NCBI GenBank assembly: GCA_039989475.1
Contig: JBDXHU010000013.1
Coordinates: 248,001 to 312,000, forward strand
DNA from: JBDXHU01 sp039989475
GTDB lineage: Bacteria > Pseudomonadota > Gammaproteobacteria > Pseudomonadales > Halieaceae
Direction: 5' to 3'
Length of the DNA stretch: 64,000 nucleotides
Positions 7,651 to 14,244 of this stretch are shown here, piece after piece. The notes beneath the pieces were generated by a model. That model was not told where the DNA came from, did not search any database, and saw only the letters and a list, made by a program, of their open reading frames with translations. How positions within the stretch are numbered: the stretch's first letter is position 1; every line of letters starts with the position of its first letter. Position numbers and translations under genes: made by a program.

Positions 7651-8427
7651 ATGCGTGCGCTGTGCCTTGCCCTGATGAGCCTGCTGTTGCTGGCCTGCGC
7701 CGAGACGCCCCGTGCTCCGGTAGAGGACCGCCACGGCGTCAGCAAGACGCAGACACGCGCCGGTAGCTATACACCCTCCAGCTACAAGGTGGCCCGCGGT
7801 GACACCCTGTACGCGATTGCCTGGCGCTATGGCATGGATTTTCGCGCCCTTGCGCGGGCCAATAATATCGGCCGGCCCTATACCATCTACCCGGGGCAGC
7901 AGCTGACGCTGAAAATCTCCAAGGTGCCGGTAGCTTCCAGTACCACGCCGGCGGCGGCAGCACCAAAACACAAGATTCCCGCACCGGCCCCTGTCACGAA
8001 ATCGTCACAGACAGCTGCTAAAACAGCAGTACGAGCGATGCCGGCGACGCCTTCAGCGAAAGTGAGCGCCTGGCGTTGGCCTACCAGGGGTAAGGTTGTG
8101 CGGGGGTTTTCCGGCACGCTACACAAGGGCATCGATATCGACGGCAAAGCGGGGGATGCGGTAACGGCGACGGCTGCCGGCAACGTGGTCTATGCGGGCA
8201 ACGGTATTGTCGGCTATGGGGAGTTGCTCATCGTCAAGCATAATGAGATTTACCTCAGCGCCTATGGGCACAATCGCAAATTGCTGGTTGCCGAGGGAGA
8301 TTCGGTCAAGGCGGGACAAAAAATAGCGGAGAAGGGCAATAGCGCTACCAATTCGGTGAAGCTGCACTTTGAGATTCGTCGAGAGGGCAAGCCGATTGAC
8401 CCAAAGAAGTTATTGCCGGCCAGATAG
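7651..8427 (+). CDS. nlpD: Lipoprotein NlpD: LysM plus degenerate LytM (M23) amidase activator
   Basis: NlpD activates the amidase AmiC during daughter-cell separation. The signal peptide ends in a lipobox (LLLLAC, Cys near residue 16). A LysM domain (YKVARGDTLYAIAWRYGMDFRALARANN) follows at about residues 47-90, then a Thr/Ala/Pro linker, then the LytM domain at about 145-258. The first metal motif HxxxD is intact (HKGID), whereas E. coli NlpD has Asn there. The second motif is LHFEI with only one of its two histidines, so peptidase activity is unlikely. The 258-residue protein is followed by 136 bases before rpoS. Confidence 0.93.
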   Translation: MRALCLALMSLLLLACAETPRAPVEDRHGVSKTQTRAGSYTPSSYKVARGDTLYAIAWRYGMDFRALARANNIGRPYTIYPGQQLTLKISKVPVASSTTPAAAAPKHKIPAPAPVTKSSQTAAKTAVRAMPATPSAKVSAWRWPTRGKVVRGFSGTLHKGIDIDGKAGDAVTATAAGNVVYAGNGIVGYGELLIVKHNEIYLSAYGHNRKLLVAEGDSVKAGQKIAEKGNSATNSVKLHFEIRREGKPIDPKKLLPAR

Positions 8428-8458
8428 CAGAGGATTTAGTACTGTAGAGGCCGCCGGG

Positions 8459-8478
8459 GAACTATAAAACATAGTTTC
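8459..8478 (+). promoter_or_regulatory. AT-rich hairpin in the nlpD-rpoS intergenic leader
   Basis: GGAACTAT-AAAA-C-ATAGTTTC forms an 8-bp stem with one G-U pair and a five-base loop, 32 bases after the nlpD stop and 85 before the rpoS ATG. It lacks a clean U-tract, so it is more likely a leader structure or a weak attenuator than a true terminator. A TTGACA follows at 8484, but I see no well-spaced -10 hexamer. Confidence 0.4.
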
Positions 8479-8563
8479 TTGAACTTGACAATTGATAGCG
8501 ATAACCTAATCGGCCCGATTGTGAATGTGCTCGAGAATAAAACAACAATAATGAGGTTGAGGC

Positions 8564-9580
8564 ATGGAAGTCCAAACAGATTCGACAGGGCAAAAAGGGA
8601 AGACAACAGCGCGAAAAGGCAAGAAAAAAGCCGGCGCTGCTGCGAAGGAGACCAGGGTGAAGGTCGAAAAGGATAACTCCGGGGCGAAGTCTGAGGGCGT
8701 GCGTGCCAAGCGCGCAACGGACGAAGAGGGCGAAAAGCAGTTCCACAAGTCCCTTGATGCCACACAGCTGTATCTCAACGAAATTGGTTACTCACCGCTG
8801 CTGACGCCGGAGGAAGAAGTTTACTTCGCCAGGCTGGCGCGCAAGGGCGTGGAGTCCGGGCGCAAGCGGATGATTGAGAGCAACCTGCGCCTGGTCGTAA
8901 AAATTGCGCGACGCTACATCAATCGCGGCCTGACCTTATTGGACCTGATTGAAGAGGGTAATCTCGGCCTGATCAGGGCGGTGGAAAAATTCGATCCCGA
9001 GCGCGGCTTCCGCTTCTCTACCTACGCCACCTGGTGGATTCGCCAGACCATTGAGCGGGCCATAATGAATCAGACCCGCACTATCCGCCTGCCAATTCAC
9101 GTGGTTAAGGAGCTCAATGTTTACCTGCGCGCCGCGCGCGAGTTGACACAGAAGCTGGACCACGAACCCACGGCAGATGAAATAGGCCGCATGCTCGACA
9201 AGCCGGTCAACGAGGTCAAGCGTATGCTGGGCCTGAATGAGCGCGTGGCCAGTGTGGATACCCCGCTGGGCCCCGAATCCGACAAGTCGCTGCTGGATAC
9301 CATTGCCGACACCCATGTGAGCGACCCCTCACAGTTGTTACAGGAAAGCGATATCAAGGACAGTATTGGTATCTGGCTGGGTGAGCTGAGTGAGAAACAA
9401 TGCGAAGTGGTATCGCGACGCTTCGGCTTGCGCGGCTACGAAACCAGCACACTGGAAGAAGTTGGTAGGGAAATCGGCCTGACCCGGGAGCGGGTCAGGC
9501 AAATACAGGTAGAAGCCCTGAAACGTCTGCGCGTTATTATGGAAACCCAGGGACTCTCCAGCGAGTCAATTTTCGGCTAA
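8564..9580 (+). CDS. rpoS: RNA polymerase sigma factor RpoS (sigma-38)
   Basis: RpoS is the general stress and stationary-phase sigma factor. The 338-residue protein has a Lys-rich N-terminal stretch, then region 1.2 (DATQLYLNEIGYSPLLTPEEEV), region 2 (LLDLIEEGNLGLIRAVEKFDPERGF... and YATWWIRQTIERAIMNQ), region 3 and the region 4 helix-turn-helix (LEEVGREIGLTRERVRQIQ). The ATG at 8564 has GAGGTTGAGG before it. The location after nlpD and before fdxA-mutS matches Pseudomonas. The stop TAA shares four bases with the convergent fdxA stop, leaving no space for a terminator. Confidence 0.97.
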   Translation: MEVQTDSTGQKGKTTARKGKKKAGAAAKETRVKVEKDNSGAKSEGVRAKRATDEEGEKQFHKSLDATQLYLNEIGYSPLLTPEEEVYFARLARKGVESGRKRMIESNLRLVVKIARRYINRGLTLLDLIEEGNLGLIRAVEKFDPERGFRFSTYATWWIRQTIERAIMNQTRTIRLPIHVVKELNVYLRAARELTQKLDHEPTADEIGRMLDKPVNEVKRMLGLNERVASVDTPLGPESDKSLLDTIADTHVSDPSQLLQESDIKDSIGIWLGELSEKQCEVVSRRFGLRGYETSTLEEVGREIGLTRERVRQIQVEALKRLRVIMETQGLSSESIFG

Positions 9581-9900
9581 CGCTCCAGGTATTGCAGCTT
9601 ATTGGGCTTGCCTTCCCAGTCCGCCGCATCCGGCGGCGAGTCTTTGATTTCGGTGATATTGGGCCAGATTTCGGCCAGTTCAGCATTCAGTTCCAGGAAA
9701 ACCTGCTGGTCATCCGGTAATTCATCCTCAGAGTAGATAGCGTCGACCGGGCATTCCGGCTCGCAGAGGGCGCAGTCAATGCACTCATCCGGGTGAATGA
9801 CCAGGAAGTTTGGACCCTCATAGAAGCAGTCAACCGGACACACCTCGACACAGTCTGTGTGCTTGCACTTGATGCACTGCTCGCCAACTACAAATGTCAT
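9577..9900 (-). CDS. fdxA: Seven-iron ferredoxin FdxA (3Fe-4S / 4Fe-4S)
   Basis: This is a small soluble electron carrier of 107 residues. Two cysteine clusters are visible: C-x2-C-x4-C-x3-CP near the N-terminus (CIKCKHTDCVEVCP) and CIDCALCEPECP at about residue 39. The frame is open upstream, but the protein begins at the ATG complementary to 9898-9900 (MTFVVGEQCIKC), as in the family. It lies 76 bases downstream of mutS on the same strand and converges on rpoS. The physiological partner is not known. Confidence 0.95.
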   Translation of the reverse strand: MTFVVGEQCIKCKHTDCVEVCPVDCFYEGPNFLVIHPDECIDCALCEPECPVDAIYSEDELPDDQQVFLELNAELAEIWPNITEIKDSPPDAADWEGKPNKLQYLER

Positions 9901-9976
9901 TTCGCTAAAACCTCTGGGGGGCTGGGAATTTGAGGGGGCCAGTTTAACCCGTCGACTGGCATATTTGAACTGCCTC

Positions 9977-12550
9977 TCACTTGAGTCGCTGACGAATGCT
10001 GTACAGCAATTCCAGCGCCTCGCGGGGGCTGAGACTGTCCACATCCAGTTGTTCGAGTTCACTGAGCAGCGGATGTGCATTGGTACTGCTGAACAGCTCG
10101 CTCTGGGCGGGCTGGACCGGGGCAGGTGCTGCGCTAGCGCCGTTCTCCAGTTCTTCCAGCTTGCTGCGTGCAGCCGTCAGCACGACCGGCGGGATCCCCG
10201 CCAACCTGGCCACCTGCAGGCCGTAACTGCGATTGGCTGGCCCCTCCTGGATGTTGTGCAGAAACACCACGTGATCCTGGTACTCGGTGGCATCCAGGTG
10301 CACGTTGGCCATGCCCGGGCACTGCTCGGGCAGGCTGGTCAGTTCAAAGTAGTGGGTTGAGAAGAGGGTGAAAGCGCGCACGTTCTGCGCCAGCTCAACG
10401 GCTGCCGCCCAGGCCAATGACAGGCCGTCAAAAGTGCTGGTGCCGCGGCCTACCTCGTCCATCAAGACCAGGGAGCGGGGGCTGGCATTATGCAGAATAT
10501 TGGCCGTCTCGGTCATTTCCACCATGAAAGTGGAGCGGCCGCCGGCGAGGTCATCTGAAGAGCCTATGCGTGTGAAAATCTGGTCCACGGTTGCCATTCG
10601 TGCTGCCTGGGCTGGCACAAAGCTGCCGACATGGGCCAGCAATACGATGACCGCGGTTTGGCGCATATAGGTCGACTTGCCGCCCATATTTGGGCCGGTG
10701 ATCAGCAGCATACGCCGCTGTTCATTGAGCAGGCAATCATTGGCGATAAAAGGCTCATCGAGCACCTGTTCCACCACCAGGTGGCGGCCCGCCGTGATAT
10801 CAATGCCCTGCTCATCGCTGTCGGCATCAGTAAAGGTCGGTTCGCACAGGCCCAGACTTTCGGCCCGCTCTGCCAGCGTTGCCAGCACGTCCAGCTCCGC
10901 TACCGCCGCCGCTGTTAGTTGCAGCTCCAGCAGCAGTTCATTGAGGCGTTCCAACAGCTGTTCATAGAGCAACTTTTCCCGGGCCAGGGCCCGGCTTTTA
11001 CTACTCAGTGCCTTGTCTTCAAACTCCTTCAACTCAGGGGTGATATAGCGCTCGGCATTCTTCAGAGTTTGCCGGCGGGTGTACTCTTCCGGTGCGCCTG
11101 CCGCCTGCCCCTTGCTGATCTCAATATAGTAACCGTGGACCCGGTTGTAGCCGACCTTGAGTGTGCTGATGCCGGTTCGCTCACGCTCGCGGCGTTCAAT
11201 TTCCAGCAGGTAATCACTCGCGCCGCTAGCAATGGTTCGCAGTTCGTCCAATTCGCTGTCATAAGCATCGGCGATCACGCCGCCATCGCGCAGCACCACC
11301 GGCGGATTTTCGATAATGGCGCTTTGCAGCAGGGCCTGGGTATCGGGGTATTCATTGCACTGTTGTTGCAACTGCGCCAGCAGGCTGGTCTGGCAGCGAT
11401 TGAGCTCATTGCGCAGCGCCGGCAGCGCCGTCAGTGATTGGCAAAGTCGCGACAGGTCGCGGGGGCGGGCCGAGCGCAATGCAACCCGGGTCAGGATACG
11501 CTCCATGTCACCGATCGGCTTGAGCAACTCGCGCAGGGGCTCGAAGTGGTAGTTGGCGCGCAGTCCACGCACGGCTTCGTGGCGTGCCGCCAGGACAGTG
11601 GTGTCGGTTAGTGGTCGATGCAGCCAGCGCCGCAGCATGCGTGCCCCCATCGCCGTTACGCTGCTGTTCATCACCTCGTAGAGGGTATTGCTGTCGCCGC
11701 CCATCAAGTTGGTATCAATTTCAAGGTTGCGGCGGGTGGCGGCATCGAGAATGACGCTCTCATCCCTGCGCTCCAGGGCCAGTCCGGCAATATGTGGCAG
11801 ATTGCTGCGCTGGGTGTCCTTGACGTATTGCAGCAGGCAACCGGCGGCGGCGATCGCCAGGTCCAGCCCGTCTACCCCAAAGCCAGACAGGTCGTGGGTC
11901 TGGAACTGTTGGTTCAGTGCTCGTTCACTGGCCTCGGTATCGAATTCCCACAGCGGCTGGCTGCGCGCACCGGTGCGCGCGGTGATGGCCGGTAGCAAGA
12001 GGTTTTCCTGGTACAGCAGTTCGGCCGGGTTGAGTCGCTCTATTTCGCTGAGCAGCGCGTCCGCACCCTGCACCTGCAATACCCTGAAGCGGCCGGCACT
12101 GAGCTCCAGGTAAGCTATGCCGAAGCTGTCGTCGCGTTGCGAGAGTGCCAACAGCAGGTTGTCCCGGCTCGCTTCCAGCAGTGCTTCATCACTCAGGGTG
12201 CCCGGGGTGACAACACGAACCACCTGCCTCTCCACCGGTCCCTTGCTGGTGGCGGGGTCCCCAATCTGCTCGCAGATCGCCACCGAAACCCCGGCTCGAA
12301 CCAGTCGGGCCAGGTAGCCTTCGGCGGCGTGATAGGGCACACCGGCCATGGGAATGGGCTCTCCACCCGACTTGCCCCTGGCGGTCAGGGTGATATCCAG
12401 CAATTCGGCGGCCCGGCGGGCGTCGTCGAAGAACAGCTCATAGAAGTCACCCATGCGGTAAAACACCAGCTCCTGCGGATGCTGGGCCTTGATGCCCAGG
12501 TACTGCTGCATCATCGGGGTGTGACCGGATTTTGTGGTGCTGGCGCTCAA
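9977..12550 (-). CDS. mutS: DNA mismatch repair protein MutS
   Basis: MutS recognises mismatches and small loops and recruits MutL. The 857-residue protein starts MSASTTKSGHTPMMQQYLGIK and has the mismatch-probing Phe-x-Glu motif in MGDFYELFF (about residue 33). Walker A is GPNMGGKSTYMRQ (about residue 620), Walker B is SLVLMDEVGRGTSTFDG, and the C-terminal dimerisation helix is present. It is full length and intact, so no mutator phenotype is predicted. It is divergent from the PilZ gene at 12780. Confidence 0.97.
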   Translation of the reverse strand: MSASTTKSGHTPMMQQYLGIKAQHPQELVFYRMGDFYELFFDDARRAAELLDITLTARGKSGGEPIPMAGVPYHAAEGYLARLVRAGVSVAICEQIGDPATSKGPVERQVVRVVTPGTLSDEALLEASRDNLLLALSQRDDSFGIAYLELSAGRFRVLQVQGADALLSEIERLNPAELLYQENLLLPAITARTGARSQPLWEFDTEASERALNQQFQTHDLSGFGVDGLDLAIAAAGCLLQYVKDTQRSNLPHIAGLALERRDESVILDAATRRNLEIDTNLMGGDSNTLYEVMNSSVTAMGARMLRRWLHRPLTDTTVLAARHEAVRGLRANYHFEPLRELLKPIGDMERILTRVALRSARPRDLSRLCQSLTALPALRNELNRCQTSLLAQLQQQCNEYPDTQALLQSAIIENPPVVLRDGGVIADAYDSELDELRTIASGASDYLLEIERRERERTGISTLKVGYNRVHGYYIEISKGQAAGAPEEYTRRQTLKNAERYITPELKEFEDKALSSKSRALAREKLLYEQLLERLNELLLELQLTAAAVAELDVLATLAERAESLGLCEPTFTDADSDEQGIDITAGRHLVVEQVLDEPFIANDCLLNEQRRMLLITGPNMGGKSTYMRQTAVIVLLAHVGSFVPAQAARMATVDQIFTRIGSSDDLAGGRSTFMVEMTETANILHNASPRSLVLMDEVGRGTSTFDGLSLAWAAAVELAQNVRAFTLFSTHYFELTSLPEQCPGMANVHLDATEYQDHVVFLHNIQEGPANRSYGLQVARLAGIPPVVLTAARSKLEELENGASAAPAPVQPAQSELFSSTNAHPLLSELEQLDVDSLSPREALELLYSIRQRLK

Positions 12551-12779
12551 GAGAATTGGCTATTTTGCGGGCTGCGCTGGGCGGAATGCGCAGGTTAGCA
12601 GACCGCCTGATAGATCGGCAATGCCGAGTCCGCTGTTCCGCGCGCAAAACCGTCACAGGGACTGCCGGTGAGCCTGCAGAAGACGGCTACAAGCCCTAAA
12701 GAATCTGCGATTGCTGTCGATAGTAAGCATAAGACGCGGATGGGTGGGCGCGTCAAACCAGTGACGGGGTGTAGAATCT

Positions 12780-13160
12780 ATGGCGGGTAATCGCAGGCGT
12801 TTCCAACGCTTATCGGTGGACTTGGCGGCTTATGTGCTGGGCCCGGAGGGCCTGCATATCCCGGTTACAATCCTCAACCTGTCCCGCGGCGGTGCCCTGT
12901 TGGCGGGTGACTGCGCGCTCAAGTCCAGTCTCTACCGGCGCAAAGGCGGCTATACCCACAGGCCGGTCGGTGCCGAGCTCGAGCTTGACCTGGCAGATGC
13001 AGCCGGGCCGCAACGGGTGGCGGGTATCGGCGCCTACCTGCGCCGCATTGATGAGCATTCTTTCCAGGTCGGCTTTCATTTCCAGCAGGTGCAAGCGCCA
13101 GCATGGCTGGCAGCCCTGGTGCCAGTATCTACAACAGCAATCGCGGCTGATGTCGCCTAG
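12780..13160 (+). CDS. PilZ-domain c-di-GMP-binding protein
   Basis: This 126-residue protein is essentially one PilZ domain. The N-terminal RRRFQR supplies the arginine motif that wraps c-di-GMP, and NLSRGG (about residue 38) is the [D/N]xSxxG motif, so ligand binding is expected. No other domain is visible. The stop overlaps the next gene by 11 bases, and that gene overlaps the GGDEF/EAL gene by 4, so the three are surely co-translated. It is a probable receptor for the c-di-GMP controlled by that enzyme. The output target is unknown. No clear promoter was found in the 229 bases upstream. Confidence 0.9.
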   Translation: MAGNRRRFQRLSVDLAAYVLGPEGLHIPVTILNLSRGGALLAGDCALKSSLYRRKGGYTHRPVGAELELDLADAAGPQRVAGIGAYLRRIDEHSFQVGFHFQQVQAPAWLAALVPVSTTAIAADVA

Positions 13161-14244
13161 ACGATTCCCCCGCAGCGCGCTGACACCGCGCCTGTTGTCG
13201 GCCTGTGCGTGCTTGTTGTTGCTGGTTGCAACGCAGCTGCGCGCTGAAACCGTGGAACTGTACACATGGCACTCGTACTGGGGCGAAGAGGTGCTGGGCC
13301 AGTTTGAAGTCGAGAGCGGTCACCAGCTGCGGCGGAGTTATTTCGATGATGAGAGCGTGCGGGATGCTGTTATAACCAGCGGCCGCTACCAGGGCTTTGA
13401 TATTGTGGTCATGGATGCACTCACCCTGCAGATTGTGTCCGAGCACGGACTTTTTGCCGATCTTTCCTCACTCAATGACGATATTGGTGCCGATAATTTT
13501 GATCCGCGCTGGCGACAGGCCTGTGGAGTGCACGGCGTGCCCTACACCTATGGGGCCCTGGGCATGCTCTACCGCAAGTCGGTAGCCGCCGAGCCCCTGC
13601 GCAGCTGGCGTCAGCTCTTTGTACCTCCGCCGGAGCACCGTGGTCGTGTGGTGATGTTTATGGATAACATTGATACATCGGCGGCGGCGCTGCTGGCAGG
13701 TGGCGCGCCGCCCTATAGCGAAGATGTGGCGGAGTTGCGACAGGCCTACGGATTGATGCGTCAGCAGCAGCGGCATCTGTTGGCGCGAAATTATGGTCTG
13801 AGCTATGCCAGCGAACATGGGCTCGCCAGTCAGATGAGCCTGACCTTTGGCTATAGCAGCGATGAACTTGAGCTGCGTGAGCTGACTGGCCAGGAGGACT
13901 GGACCTTCCTGATACCCGAGGAAGGTACCCTGTTGTGGGCGGACTGCCTGGCAGTCCCCTCAGGCAGCCCAGCAAGCGCGGCGACTCGTGACTTTCTGGC
14001 CTTCATCAGTCGCCCGGCGGTGGCGGCACGCAACGCCGAAGCGATTGGTTATGCCACGGCCAACCGGTCGGCCTTGCCACTGATCGATGAGAGCACTCGC
14101 GGCGACGAACAGGTCTTCCTTTCCGAGTCCATACTGAGAGAAGTACCAGTGGTGCCGCGTTTGACCGTGCCGGCCGTGCGCCTGCGCAATCGCATGGTTC
14201 ACGCCGTGGTAGTGGATGCCCAGGCTGGGGTAGTAGCCCCATGA
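13150..14244 (+). CDS. Periplasmic PotD/NspS-like polyamine-binding-type sensor protein
   Basis: The 364-residue protein has a signal peptide (hydrophobic residues 14-30, cleavage near RA-ET at 32/33). The body is like spermidine/putrescine-binding proteins of ABC importers: VELYTWHSYW at residue 35, QGFDIVVMDA, PYTYGALGMLY at 131 and LLWADCLAVP at 261, whose W263 and D265 match the Trp-x-Asp pair contacting polyamine in PotD. No permease or ATPase genes are near. It is instead coupled to a GGDEF/EAL membrane protein, the arrangement of NspS-MbaA in Vibrio cholerae, where the binding protein is a sensor. The ATG at 13150 is inside the PilZ gene end. The ligand is inferred, not shown. Confidence 0.8.
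   Translation: MSPRRFPRSALTPRLLSACACLLLLVATQLRAETVELYTWHSYWGEEVLGQFEVESGHQLRRSYFDDESVRDAVITSGRYQGFDIVVMDALTLQIVSEHGLFADLSSLNDDIGADNFDPRWRQACGVHGVPYTYGALGMLYRKSVAAEPLRSWRQLFVPPPEHRGRVVMFMDNIDTSAAALLAGGAPPYSEDVAELRQAYGLMRQQQRHLLARNYGLSYASEHGLASQMSLTFGYSSDELELRELTGQEDWTFLIPEEGTLLWADCLAVPSGSPASAATRDFLAFISRPAVAARNAEAIGYATANRSALPLIDESTRGDEQVFLSESILREVPVVPRLTVPAVRLRNRMVHAVVVDAQAGVVAP

Noticed and set aside
9901..9976. Weak TTCAAA-N17-TAAACT between mutS and fdxA
   Set aside because: Only 4 of 6 matches in each hexamer; fdxA could equally be read from the mutS transcript.
12749..12779. TAGAAT before the PilZ gene as a -10 box, and the CGTCA/TGACG pair next to it
   Set aside because: No -35 element at the right distance, and initiation would fall within the start codon region. 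Left uncalled.
12832..13149. N-terminal extension of the polyamine-binding-like protein through the PilZ gene
   Set aside because: The frame is open, but the signal peptide begins at 13150 and the upstream part is the out-of-frame shadow of the PilZ gene.
13150..14244. Substrate-binding subunit of a polyamine ABC importer
   Set aside because: No permease or ATPase gene is adjacent, and the gene is coupled on both sides to c-di-GMP proteins. Not excluded if an unlinked importer exists.
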